NCBI GenBank assembly: GCA_017561265.1
Contig: JAFZDJ010000004.1
Span: 1 to 64,000, forward strand
Reading direction: 5' to 3'
Source: Bacteroidales bacterium
GTDB taxonomy: Bacteria; Bacteroidota; Bacteroidia; Bacteroidales; UBA932
DNA length: 64,000 bases
Each line of letters opens with the position of its first letter. Positions within the stretch are counted from its first letter, which is position 1. The notes under the pieces were generated by a model, which made no database searches, was not told the DNA's origin, and was given only the letters and a program-made list of their open reading frames with translations. The position numbers and the translations under genes were made by a program. Below, one piece after another: positions 52,423-60,352 of the stretch.

Positions 52423-53085
52423 ATGTCAATCATCAACGAAGCCCTTGCTCCATGCAGCAAATGCGGACAGCAGCACAAGATAACAGTATATCGCAGCATA
52501 AACATTTCTGAGAATCCCGAACTCAAGGCAAAGGTAAAGGACGGATCCCTCTTCCTCTGGGAATGTCCTCACTGCGGACAGGTCAATCTTGCAAAATACG
52601 AGACCCTTTATCACGATCCGGAAGCAAAGGTCATGTTCTGGCTCATTCCTGCTGGAGAAATATCGGAAAGTCAGATGAAGGCAATCACCATGCACACCAA
52701 AGCCATGGGAGGATACACCCTGCGCCGTGTGAACGACATGGGTTCACTGATGGAGAAAGTACTCATAGCTGAGGCCGGACTGGACGATGTGGTGCTGGAG
52801 ATGTGCAAGTATGTGACCAAGCTGGAAATGGTACAGAAAAGCGTGGGGGCAGAACAGAAGGAAGAGTTCATGGCTTCCGTATTCCATTTCTACCGCAGCG
52901 AGGGAGAAGGAGACGAGCGCGTGCTTACATTCATGTACGGCCTTGACGGACAGATGCTTGGAGTCAACATCGGATGGAATGTCTATCAGGACTGCGCCGG
53001 TATCCTCGAGCGTAACCCACAGATAAAGCCAGCCGACGGATTTGAGAAAATCGACGCTGACTGGCTTGGATCGAAGCTTGTGTAA
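52423..53085 (+). CDS. CpXC-domain protein
   Basis: This is a 220-residue cytoplasmic protein. The N-terminus holds two zinc-binding pairs, APCSKCGQ and WECPHCGQ, as in the CpXC domain. The remainder is helical, with no further known domain. Biochemical function of CpXC proteins is unknown. It follows the metallopeptidase-barrel gene by 11 bases and may share its transcript. Start 52423 (MSIINEAL) is preferred because the zinc pair begins shortly after. Confidence 0.85.
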   Translation: MSIINEALAPCSKCGQQHKITVYRSINISENPELKAKVKDGSLFLWECPHCGQVNLAKYETLYHDPEAKVMFWLIPAGEISESQMKAITMHTKAMGGYTLRRVNDMGSLMEKVLIAEAGLDDVVLEMCKYVTKLEMVQKSVGAEQKEEFMASVFHFYRSEGEGDERVLTFMYGLDGQMLGVNIGWNVYQDCAGILERNPQIKPADGFEKIDADWLGSKLV

Positions 53086-53087
53086 TA

Positions 53088-53420
53088 CTAGAAAGTTATC
53101 ACCGTTTCCTCTCCAGCCTGAACCTGACAGGCCTTGATATTGGAATAACTCTCGCAAGTGATATAATAATTACCTTCATTAAGGATGAAGGACACCGAAG
53201 ATGAAGCACTTTTATTTACATTAGATTGTGCAATCAGACGAAATCTATTAATATCTTCTATATACGGGTATACAGATACCTGTAGTTTTGTCGAACTATC
53301 GAATTCGGCATTAACTATTTTAACCGTCAAGGTTCCACGTCTATCTTCAATCTTCTCACAAGAACCGAAGAAAATCATCGACATCAGAACCAAAATAAAA
53401 GTAAGGATCGTTTTCTTCAT
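53088..53420 (-). CDS. Small lipoprotein
   Basis: This is a 110-residue SPII lipoprotein (SMIFFGSCEKIED). The mature part is beta-rich (GTLTVKIVNAEFDSSTKLQV) and looks like a small Ig-like or cell-surface domain, family not recognised. A -7 box TATATTTG (minus strand, 53457-53450) lies 30 bases upstream. It converges with the CpXC gene, two bases from its stop. Confidence 0.75.
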   Translation of the reverse strand: MKKTILTFILVLMSMIFFGSCEKIEDRRGTLTVKIVNAEFDSSTKLQVSVYPYIEDINRFRLIAQSNVNKSASSSVSFILNEGNYYITCESYSNIKACQVQAGEETVITF

Positions 53421-53484
53421 AACAGTAATTGCTTTAAATTTATTTAATTCAAATATAATAACTTATCTTATATTTCTTAAGTGA

Positions 53485-53778
53485 CTATCCAATAATTTTT
53501 AAATACGTAAAATAGATCATTTCAAATACATTGTTTATATATTCAACCTGTTTTTTACGAATGTATTGTTCTGTCCATGTGTAATTATCTGCATAGAATG
53601 TCTTAATGATATAGGTTTCAGGTGCGCCATTGTATGGATCTACCTTTAAGATAACCTGTAATGCAACATATTCAATTTCAACAATAGGATTATCACCTTC
53701 GTAAGGATTTTCATAAATAGTTCCTGTTAAAGGTGTACCCTTCCCAGTTAGCCATCAAAAGGACAAATAACTTTTTCA
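53485..53778 (-). pseudogene. Frameshifted small exported protein
   Basis: From ATG at 53778 the signal-like MKKLFVLLMANWEG runs to an early stop. In a neighbouring frame a long open body reads WLTGKGTPLTGTIYENPYEG and goes on to IIKTFYADNYTWTEQYIRKK before the stop at 53485. The two halves fit one gene of about 97 codons broken by an indel near 53750, which also removed the end of the signal peptide. The promoter box at 53800-53807 is intact, so the loss seems recent. Confidence 0.65.
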
Positions 53779-53799
53779 TATGAATGAATTTAAAACATG

Positions 53800-53807
53800 G
53801 CAAATGT
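53800..53807 (-). promoter_or_regulatory. -7 box of the pseudogene
   Basis: The minus strand reads TACATTTG, 22 bases before the ATG at 53778. Confidence 0.45.
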
Positions 53808-53892
53808 ATATGAGGAGTTGGAAATGACAAGAAAAACCGGTCTTTCAAAACGCCAAAGGTTTAATTTATAAGTATTTGAAAATCAATAAAAT

Positions 53893-53930
53893 ATAAAAAG
53901 TGAAAGATTATACAATCTTTCACTTTTTAT
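53893..53930 (-). terminator. Strong hairpin terminator of the TPR/HTH regulator
   Basis: ATAAAAAGTGAAAGATT at 53893-53909 is the exact reverse complement of 53914-53930, a 17-base stem with a four-base loop, 70 bases after the regulator stop on the minus strand. Confidence 0.8.
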
Positions 53931-53999
53931 AAAATACTGATTTTCAATTATATATATTACCTCTTAAATTTATACATATTCCTTTATGAAAGGGTGAAA

Positions 54000-55643
54000 T
54001 TATCTTAATATATTCAAGAATTGATCCTTATGTTTTGGGGCAACATCCTCAATATGCTGCCTCATACGGCTTCTTCGGATGTACACGACATTGGTAGAAA
54101 TATTGAGAAGATGAGAAATAGTTGTAGCATCAAATCCGATTATTATATAACAGAATATTAAATAATCTATCTCTTTCAGACGAGGCATCTCTTTACGAAG
54201 CATAGATACAATGCCGTCAAGACTATCATTAAGAACAGATTCCAGTTGCTGACGGTTAGCATTATCTCCGATGAAAGCATTAATAATTTCTGATACCTTC
54301 GAATAAATAGCATGCTCTGCATTCTTCTTGCCACGATGAAGGACATACTCTTCATAAAGAGAAGCTATCATCTCGAATTTAGACTTAGATATTTCGAGAT
54401 ATTTCCGTTTCAATTTTGGATAGTCATCATTTTTTGATGCTTCCAACTGACGACGGATCTCATTTGCATAATTCAGATAATACTCCTTTTCTTCGCGTTG
54501 ACGTCTGACATATACAGACGTTGCCCAAAGCAATAATACCAGAACTAAAACGGATGAGACTCCAACGGATATTGCAATCAGTTGCCTGTTTCGAGCCTTA
54601 TATTCCGCATTTTCAAACTCTGATTCGTAGTAATCCCTTTGAGATAAAGCCAAAGACTGCTGTAGGGCCTCTGTTACTTCTTTGTCAATCTTATTAGTAG
54701 ATTTTTCAAGATACTTCAAGGCATCTTCGTAATTACCAATTGACTTCTCTATCAAATACATCCAGTAATCTGCTGTACCAGAAGTATCAACATTATTTAA
54801 TTGGGTAAGTATATTTTGAGCTTCATCTTTTCGTCCAACCTGATTCAGAGAATAGGCATATGCCCAATAATCCTTATATGTTAAACAGGAATCATCATGG
54901 GCATTAATTAAATTGTCATATAAAAAAACTGATTCATTATAATTTGGTTCATATTGAGAAACCATCATAAATGCTCTGTTCTTTTTAGCATATTTCCTGA
55001 TTATTTCTTCTGTATCAACAGATAATATCAATTTAGTGAATAAAGAGTCTGCCTTGAAATAATCTTTCTTATTATAATATAATTTTGCAAGTCCTAGTTC
55101 TGATACATCTATATAATAATTGAGGGATAATTTTGAATATATTTCATGAGCACATATAAGAGAATTCAATGCTTCAATTCGATTGTGAGTTGAACTGTAA
55201 ACATCAGACTGCATAGCTTTCGTCATTGCCCAATAAAGACTGTCACACCTCTCTGCCACCTTTTCCGCCTTGGTAAACTCCAGAATGGCATTTTTATAAT
55301 TCTGGGCATAATAATATGATAGTCCAAGATAGTATCGAGAACGTGCATGGTATTTTTCAGGACCCTTCCTTGAAAAGTATTTGACTGCAATACTGGCAAG
55401 AGAATCATCATCAACGTCTATGTAGTTCTTGTCCAATGCCATCGCATGCAGAAGGGCATGATAAGCCTTGTGGTGATCAGTTGTCAGAAGTGTTCGATCC
55501 ATGGAATCCAGAACTGCAAGGGCACTGTCAGGACGTTCCATAATATATGATTCGATATCCTTAAGAGTTTCATTGACCCTCCATGAAGAACATCCTGCTG
55601 AAAGAAAAAGAGACAGAAAACTAAACAATACAGTACGTTTCAT
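54000..55643 (-). CDS. Membrane-spanning TPR sensor with C-terminal HTH
   Basis: This is a 547-residue protein with an SPII-like signal (FLSLFLSAGCSSW), then about 300 residues of TPR-type helical repeats (YYLGLSYYYAQNYKNAILEF, GNYEDALKYLEKSTNK). One membrane segment lies at about 352-375 (AISVGVSSVLVLVLLLWAT). A cytoplasmic coiled coil follows and the end is a LuxR/sigma4-like HTH (IIGFDATTISHLLNISTNVV, then YIRRSRMRQHIE). Such one-component regulators are common in Bacteroidales and sense something outside the membrane. The gene ends in a strong terminator. Targets are not evident. Confidence 0.85.
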   Translation of the reverse strand: MKRTVLFSFLSLFLSAGCSSWRVNETLKDIESYIMERPDSALAVLDSMDRTLLTTDHHKAYHALLHAMALDKNYIDVDDDSLASIAVKYFSRKGPEKYHARSRYYLGLSYYYAQNYKNAILEFTKAEKVAERCDSLYWAMTKAMQSDVYSSTHNRIEALNSLICAHEIYSKLSLNYYIDVSELGLAKLYYNKKDYFKADSLFTKLILSVDTEEIIRKYAKKNRAFMMVSQYEPNYNESVFLYDNLINAHDDSCLTYKDYWAYAYSLNQVGRKDEAQNILTQLNNVDTSGTADYWMYLIEKSIGNYEDALKYLEKSTNKIDKEVTEALQQSLALSQRDYYESEFENAEYKARNRQLIAISVGVSSVLVLVLLLWATSVYVRRQREEKEYYLNYANEIRRQLEASKNDDYPKLKRKYLEISKSKFEMIASLYEEYVLHRGKKNAEHAIYSKVSEIINAFIGDNANRQQLESVLNDSLDGIVSMLRKEMPRLKEIDYLIFCYIIIGFDATTISHLLNISTNVVYIRRSRMRQHIEDVAPKHKDQFLNILR

Positions 55644-55676
55644 AATATACTTATCCCTTTATTGTAAATTTAAAGA

Positions 55677-55819
55677 CCGATGTACCAAGAATCACCAGAA
55701 ACTTGGTACATCGGTTCTGATTTTTGATGTTTTTTCAGCTTTTTCGGGGGTGATGTACCAAGATATTGCGCTTTTTGGATACATCACTTTGGGAGATCCC
55801 CGATCGAGTCGGGTATGAC
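55677..55819. repeat. Cluster of two GATGTACC palindromes and one GAGATYCC element
   Basis: CCGATGTACCAAG and CTTGGTACATCGG at 55677-55714 form an exact 13-base palindrome. GGGGGTGATGTACCAAG with GATACATCAC at 55745-55787 is a second, diverged copy. GAGATCCCCGATCGAGTCGG at 55793-55812 followed by GTATGAC is a GAGATYCC-family element. The cluster fills the gap between the regulator promoter and the galK stop. Confidence 0.75.
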
Positions 55820-55826
55820 TTAAAAA

Positions 55827-56960
55827 CTAAAGTCTGCGGGCTCCGTCGCTGATCACTACAGGAATGACTATTGGTTCATGACCGTATTTCTCTGCAAATG
55901 CTGTCTTGGCCTTTTCTATGAATGCATCGTAGAGCTCTGCCTTGACGAGATTGATGGTGCAGCCGCCGAAGCCGCCTCCCATGATGCGGGCTCCTGTCAC
56001 ACCGCACTCCTGCGCCACTTCAGCAAGGAAATCAAGCTCTTCGCATGAGACTTCATAATCCTTCGACATGCCCCAGTGGGTCTCATACATGCGCGCTCCA
56101 ACTGTCTCATAATCACCCTTTTGAAGAGCCTCACAGACATCAAGCACCCTGCGCTCCTCACCGATGACATAACGTGCACGGAGATAATCTTCTTCTGTGA
56201 TATGGTCTTTGATCGTCTCAAGCTGATCCATTGTAACACCGCGGAGGAGAGTCTGTCCGAGTACCTTGGCAACGCGTTCGCATGATGCGCGGCGGTCATT
56301 GTATGGAGATCCTACGAGCTGATGCTTGACGCATGAGTTGAGAAGAACAAGCTTGTAACCGTGCTGCTCGGGATCGAACGGAAAGTATTCGAACTCCATC
56401 GAACGGCAGTCAAGACGCATGAGGTTGCCGGCCTTGCCGAATACGGATGCGAACTGATCCATGATTCCGCACTTCACTCCGCAGTAGTTATGCTCCGTGC
56501 TCTGACCTATGCGTGCAAGCTCGAATTTGTCGATGCCGAGACCGAAAAGCTCATTGAGAGCGAATGCGAATGTGCTTTCAAGGGCTGCAGACGATGACAT
56601 TCCTGCTCCGAGAGGTACATCTCCGGCAAAAACAGTATCGAATCCGCCTATATTTCCTCCTCTCTTCTGGATCTCACGGCATACACCGAAGATATAGCGG
56701 GCCCAGCTCTGATCCGGAATATCCTCCTCATTGAGTCCGAATTCGCAGTATTCATCCAGGTCGAGAGCGAAAGCCTTTATCCTGTCTGTTCCGTTGAGTC
56801 TGATTTCAGCGATCATACCCTTGTCTATGGCACCAGGAAATACAAATCCGCCGTTATAGTCGGTATGCTCTCCGATGAGGTTGATACGTCCTGCAGAGGC
56901 AAAGAATTCACCTTCAGCATTAAAGAGGGTCTGAAATTTTTCAGCGATCCTAGTTTTCAT
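55827..56960 (-). CDS. galK: Galactokinase
   Basis: This 377-residue GHMP kinase phosphorylates galactose to galactose 1-phosphate. Signature GRINLIGEHTDYNGGFVFPG, the ATP loop PLGAGMSSSAALE, and the C-terminal GARIMGGGFGGCTINLV are all present. Length fits. It stands alone with its own promoter. No galT is next to it, and the galM gene is at 45383. Confidence 0.97.
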   Translation of the reverse strand: MKTRIAEKFQTLFNAEGEFFASAGRINLIGEHTDYNGGFVFPGAIDKGMIAEIRLNGTDRIKAFALDLDEYCEFGLNEEDIPDQSWARYIFGVCREIQKRGGNIGGFDTVFAGDVPLGAGMSSSAALESTFAFALNELFGLGIDKFELARIGQSTEHNYCGVKCGIMDQFASVFGKAGNLMRLDCRSMEFEYFPFDPEQHGYKLVLLNSCVKHQLVGSPYNDRRASCERVAKVLGQTLLRGVTMDQLETIKDHITEEDYLRARYVIGEERRVLDVCEALQKGDYETVGARMYETHWGMSKDYEVSCEELDFLAEVAQECGVTGARIMGGGFGGCTINLVKAELYDAFIEKAKTAFAEKYGHEPIVIPVVISDGARRL

Positions 56961-57007
56961 ATGGTAAGTCTTTATGTTATTTGTTCAGCTTTGAGATATA
57001 AATCCTT

Positions 57008-57037
57008 CAAATATAGGAATATCAACCGAGAATTCAA
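57008..57037 (-). promoter_or_regulatory. Promoter of galK
   Basis: On the minus strand TTG at 57037-57035 and -7 box TATATTTG at 57015-57008 are 19 bases apart. It overlaps the last codons of the nuclease-like gene upstream. Confidence 0.65.
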
Positions 57038-57996
57038 TGATATATCTTCAGAATTATGGGACAGTGGTCGCTTACGCCTCCTATGTACCGTGGGCCGGAA
57101 TAGGTTCTCAGCGGCTTTTCACCAGCATGTTTCCTTTCCCATGTCATCAGAAACGGAACCCTGCATACCTCCATTTCCGCACGTTCAGATAAGGACGGAC
57201 TTACCATGAACATATCTATCAGATCCCATTTCCCTTCATATCTTATAGTACCTTCTCCCCTTTCATGAAGATCCGACCCCAGGTTCACCAATGTTCCGTC
57301 AATGACCCTGAAAGAAACGGCATCAGGAGTGTCGTTGAAGTCCCCCATCGCTATGACATTTTCATTTCCCAGCGAATCGGCCAGATCCTTCAAAGCCATC
57401 ATTGCGGCTTCCCTCCGTCCTCGTGACTGCCTTTCGCCTCCATATTTTGAAGGATGGTGATTTACTATAAAATCCATCCTGCAGCTGTCTGCAAGGCACA
57501 TCCGCGCATGAAGGATATCTCTTGTTGCAAGTTTCTGACCTTCATATTCCGGGGTCATTACAGAAAATGATTCAAGATTCATGGAAGACCTGCGGTACAA
57601 TATGGCCACATCTATCCCACGCCTGTCACCAGAATCATGATGGACTATAGAATAATCAAGTTTTCTTAGCAATGTGGATCTAAGCAGTCTTGTCAGCACT
57701 CCCCTGTTTTCCACCTCGGCAAGCCCTATCAGGTCCGGAAGACGTCCGTATCTGTCACCCATCCACATGATGCTTTTGGCTACCGCATCACATTTGGCAT
57801 AGAACCTTGCCTTTGTCCATCTTCTGCTCCCGTACGATGAAAATTCCTTGTCAGCCTCTCCCCCTCCCTCATCCATATAGTAAAAGAAATTCTCCACATT
57901 CCAGAACATCACCAGCAGGGAATCTTTCTGAGAACAACAATATCCATCTAAGGAAAGAAGTGCAGACAATACGGAAAGAAACAACTTGATTTTCAT
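57034..57996 (-). CDS. Endonuclease/exonuclease/phosphatase family exported protein
   Basis: This is a 320-residue protein with a likely signal peptide (MKIKLFLSVLSALLSLDGYC). The fold is shown by MFWNVENFFYYMDEGG with the metal-site Asn/Glu, DLIGLAEVENRGVL, DFIVNHHPSKYGGERQSRGR, VIAMGDFNDTPDAVSFRV and VSDHCPIILKIYH, the usual order in DNase I-like enzymes. The substrate may be nucleic acid, sugar phosphate or inositol phosphate. The mature enzyme is probably periplasmic. It is upstream of galK on the same strand, but galK has its own promoter. Confidence 0.88.
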   Translation of the reverse strand: MKIKLFLSVLSALLSLDGYCCSQKDSLLVMFWNVENFFYYMDEGGGEADKEFSSYGSRRWTKARFYAKCDAVAKSIMWMGDRYGRLPDLIGLAEVENRGVLTRLLRSTLLRKLDYSIVHHDSGDRRGIDVAILYRRSSMNLESFSVMTPEYEGQKLATRDILHARMCLADSCRMDFIVNHHPSKYGGERQSRGRREAAMMALKDLADSLGNENVIAMGDFNDTPDAVSFRVIDGTLVNLGSDLHERGEGTIRYEGKWDLIDMFMVSPSLSERAEMEVCRVPFLMTWERKHAGEKPLRTYSGPRYIGGVSDHCPIILKIYH

Positions 57997-58024
57997 ATAA
58001 ACTATTATTTTTCAATGATTTCTA

Positions 58025-58054
58025 TTGGCATTTTAAAGTCTTTCACTATATTTG
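58025..58054 (+). promoter_or_regulatory. Orphan promoter facing the hairpin repeats
   Basis: TTG at 58025-58027 and the -7 box TATATTTG at 58047-58054 are 19 bases apart. The first hairpin repeat begins 13 bases after the box. No plus-strand gene follows before ychF, so a short noncoding transcript is possible. Confidence 0.5.
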
Positions 58055-58067
58055 CATTGAATCTGAT

Positions 58068-58107
58068 ATAGGCCACCTCAGCGAGATTGATTCGCTGTTG
58101 GCTTATA
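58068..58107. repeat. Hairpin repeat, copy 1
   Basis: ATAGGCCACCTCAGCGA and TCGCTGTTGGCTTATA can form a stem interrupted by small bulges around GATTGAT. It shares most bases with the copy at 58157-58197. Confidence 0.65.
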
Positions 58108-58330
58108 GAGGATTTGCGAAAGTCTTTATCAGGCTTTCAACAAGATTCAGGTCAAGATAGGCCACGTCAGCGAGATTGATTCGCTGTTGGTCTATCAAGG
58201 TCTGGATCTTTTGTTTATTCAGATATAATGCTTTGCCTTGCGTTATCCAATTAAGCCATTCAGCATTGTATTTATTGAACAATCCTCTGACACTTGAGAT
58301 CTGATTAAAGTTCTTGATTAAACCTGTCAT
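58103..58330 (-). CDS. Small helical protein, possibly truncated
   Basis: This is a 75-residue frame (LIKNFNQISSVRGLFNKYNA, then IQTLIDQQRINLADVAYL). Its last third is encoded by hairpin repeat copy 2. Beyond the stop, copy 1 would encode a similar QQRINLA segment in another register, which suggests that the frame once ran on or that the repeats inserted into it. I do not recognise the family. Confidence 0.4.
   Translation of the reverse strand: MTGLIKNFNQISSVRGLFNKYNAEWLNWITQGKALYLNKQKIQTLIDQQRINLADVAYLDLNLVESLIKTFANPL
58157..58197. repeat. Hairpin repeat, copy 2
   Basis: GATAGGCCACGTCAGCGA and TCGCTGTTGGTCTATC flank the same GATTGAT loop. The start-to-start distance to copy 1 is 89 bases. 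The outer stems differ from copy 1 but still pair. Confidence 0.65.
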
Positions 58331-58482
58331 TAATTAGTTCTATTTGTTTTTTATTGTCTGCATTCATAACGTCATACTATGCAAACATCAAAAATGAACA
58401 AGAATCTTCTGAAAGGCTTTAAAAAAAAGAAAAATTAAGGCTCAAAAAGAGAAATAAATTAAAGAAAAAGAAAAAGTTGGCG

Positions 58483-58490
58483 TAAATTTG
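58483..58490 (+). promoter_or_regulatory. -7 box of ychF
   Basis: TAAATTTG lies 48 bases before the ATG at 58539, leaving a normal leader. Confidence 0.5.
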
Positions 58491-58538
58491 CGGCCTGATA
58501 ATAAGTTAGAGATTTTTTACCATTTAAAAAGATATACA

Positions 58539-59642
58539 ATGGCACTTAAATGCGGTATCGTAGGACTTCCTAATGTAGGAAAATCAACATTGTTCAACTG
58601 CGTGAGCTCGGGAAAGGCTCAGAGCGCAAACTTCCCTTTCTGTACCATCGAGCCTAACATCGGCTCCACAATCGTACCGGACAAGAGACTTGAAGTGCTC
58701 GAAGGCCTCTGCAATCCGAAAAGAGTGGTTCCCGCAACTGTAGAGATCGTGGACATCGCAGGTCTCGTGAAGGGAGCCAGCAAGGGTGAAGGACTCGGCA
58801 ACCAGTTCCTCGCAAACATCAGGGAGACTGACGCCATCCTCCATGTGCTCCGCTGCTTCGATGATGCAAACATCGTTCATGTGGACGGAAGCGTGGATCC
58901 TGTACGTGACAAGGAAGTAATCGACCTGGAACTTCAGCTCAAGGATCTCGAGACAGTGGAAAACCGCATTGCAAAGGTGCAGAAGCAGGCTCAGACCGGA
59001 GGTGACAAGAATGCGAAGAAGCTTTTCGACCTTCTCTGCAGATACCGTGATGCCCTCCAGCAGGGTAAGTCATGCCGTACTGTAAAGCCTGAAAATGCTG
59101 ATGAAGAGCAGCTTGCAAAGGAACTTTTCCTCCTCACCAACAAGCCTGTGATGTACGTCTGCAACGTGGACGAGTCTTCTGCAAAGACAGGAAACCAGTA
59201 TGTGGAGCAGGTACGCGAGGCTGTCAAGGACGAGGATGCTGAGATCCTTGTCATCGCAGCCAAGATCGAGTCCGACATCGCAGAGCTCGAAAGCTATGAA
59301 GAGCGTCAGATGTTCCTTGAAGAAATGGGACTCGAGGAGTCGGGAGTGGTAAGACTCATCCAGAGCGCATACTCTCTGCTCAACCTCCGTACATATTTCA
59401 CAGCAGGAGCTGACGAGTGCCGCGCATGGACCATCAACAAGGGAGACAAGGCTCCTAAGGCGGCAGGAGTGATCCACACCGATTTCGAGAAGGGATTCAT
59501 CCGCGCCGAGGTCATCAAATACGAAGATTTCGTATCACTGAAGTCAGAGGCCGCATGCCGTGCAGCCGGAAAGCTCGGAGTGGAAGGAAAGGAATACGTC
59601 GTTCAGGACGGAGACATCATGCACTTCCTCTTTAACGTATAA
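58539..59642 (+). CDS. ychF: YchF/Obg-like ATPase
   Basis: This 367-residue P-loop protein of the Obg group binds ribosomes and acts in stress responses. It has GLPNVGKSTLFNCVSSGKAQ (G1 and the YchF-type extension), DIAGLVKGASKGEGLGNQFL (G3), and NVDE at the G4 place instead of NKxD, which is why YchF prefers ATP. A TGS domain ends the protein (RTYFTAGADECRAW, VQDGDIMHFLFNV). Start 58539 (MALKCGIVGLP) is the family start. It is a single gene with terminator. Confidence 0.97.
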   Translation: MALKCGIVGLPNVGKSTLFNCVSSGKAQSANFPFCTIEPNIGSTIVPDKRLEVLEGLCNPKRVVPATVEIVDIAGLVKGASKGEGLGNQFLANIRETDAILHVLRCFDDANIVHVDGSVDPVRDKEVIDLELQLKDLETVENRIAKVQKQAQTGGDKNAKKLFDLLCRYRDALQQGKSCRTVKPENADEEQLAKELFLLTNKPVMYVCNVDESSAKTGNQYVEQVREAVKDEDAEILVIAAKIESDIAELESYEERQMFLEEMGLEESGVVRLIQSAYSLLNLRTYFTAGADECRAWTINKGDKAPKAAGVIHTDFEKGFIRAEVIKYEDFVSLKSEAACRAAGKLGVEGKEYVVQDGDIMHFLFNV

Positions 59643-59668
59643 GTTATAAAAGCAAATGGAAACTTTGG

Positions 59669-59700
59669 TTCCGCCCACAGCTTCAGCTGATAGGGCGGAA
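59669..59700 (+). terminator. Terminator of ychF
   Basis: TTCCGCCC at 59669-59676 pairs with GGGCGGAA at 59693-59700, with inner AGC/GCT pairing. A T-rich stretch (TTTCGTTTT) follows. Confidence 0.75.
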
Positions 59701-59727
59701 TTTCGTTTTCAGTATGTCTAAAGAATA

Positions 59728-60147
59728 TCAATAGCTGGGTTCCACATAAGATATATGCACCTCGATATCTTTCTCGGTCAATTGCTTTGATATACTGTAT
59801 ACTACGCACCATGGATCCATTACGGCAAATCCATTTTTATACACCTCTATTTCAAAACAGTATTTGTCATTGACCTTTTTCATATTCTTGACAATATCGT
59901 ACACACCAGAGTTGGACGTGCCGTATATCAGAAGGATATTTCTTTTTGACAAGTCAAGTTTCTCGAGATACTCTTCTGAAAATATATCCTTCAATTGCTC
60001 CTTGCTACTGGCAATGAGGAAGGAACCGTCATTCTCAACGTTCCTGTAAAGAAAGCCATCCATAGCGACCGGCTCCAATGTCTCGATTCCTTTTTCACAT
60101 GAAAGGAATGCACATACAAATAACAACAGGGTCAATATTCTTTTCAT
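59728..60147 (-). CDS. Small lipoprotein, PrcB-like
   Basis: This is a 139-residue SPII lipoprotein (LLFVCAFLSCEKG). After the signal the pattern ASSKEQLKDIF, LDLSKRNILLIYGTSNSGVY and FEIEVYKNGF resembles the PrcB C-terminal fold, often seen in periplasmic proteins of unknown role. The resemblance is weak. ATG 60147 is chosen over 60153, which would only add two residues. It lies head to head with a lipoprotein gene on the plus strand. Confidence 0.75.
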   Translation of the reverse strand: MKRILTLLLFVCAFLSCEKGIETLEPVAMDGFLYRNVENDGSFLIASSKEQLKDIFSEEYLEKLDLSKRNILLIYGTSNSGVYDIVKNMKKVNDKYCFEIEVYKNGFAVMDPWCVVYSISKQLTEKDIEVHISYVEPSY

Positions 60148-60224
60148 ATTCATATATTTACATTATTCTGAATCCCTCTCTGTTGCAAAATTAAATAATT
60201 TTTCATATTTTGCTAAACGAAACA

Positions 60225-60300
60225 ATTACATTCTTCCCTATGACCCCGTAGCCTCGTAATTGTAATAGGCGTGACGGAGCTGACAGACTCAACATAGGAT
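60225..60300 (+). ncRNA. Candidate structured RNA leader, copy 1
   Basis: TTACATTCTT (60226-60235) is followed by a closing stem CCTATG/CATAGG (60237-60242 and 60293-60298). Inside, CCGT/ACGG (60246-60249, 60274-60277) and GCCT/AGGC (60251-60254, 60267-60270) form a second stem with a 12-base loop. The second copy at 61661-61737 keeps all pairs while changing bases. It stands 55 bases before a lipoprotein start. The class is unknown. Confidence 0.6.
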
Positions 60301-60328
60301 ATATGATATATGATATATGACATATGAT
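60298..60328. repeat. Short tandem repeat of GATATAT type
   Basis: About four copies of a seven-base unit (GATATAT with variants) lie between the leader RNA and the lipoprotein start. Slippage here could change spacing between promoter/leader and gene. Confidence 0.6.
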
Positions 60329-60352
60329 TTATAATCTTATATACAATTGATT

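Larger units (their letters stand above)
53421..53999. other. Region with lipoprotein pseudogene, promoter and terminator
   Basis: This gap contains a frameshifted small lipoprotein-like gene with its promoter still present, and the terminator of the regulator gene to its right. No intact gene is seen. Confidence 0.65.
57997..58538. other. Intergenic region with hairpin repeats and small open frame
   Basis: This 542-base gap holds a plus-strand promoter at 58025-58054, two related hairpin repeats, a 75-residue minus-strand frame and the ychF promoter. No other gene is seen. Confidence 0.6.

Noticed and set aside
58068..58197. Two hairpin direct repeats resembling a minimal CRISPR array
   Set aside because: Only two units, a roughly 50-base gap, internal bulges and no cas genes. 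More like palindromic repeats.
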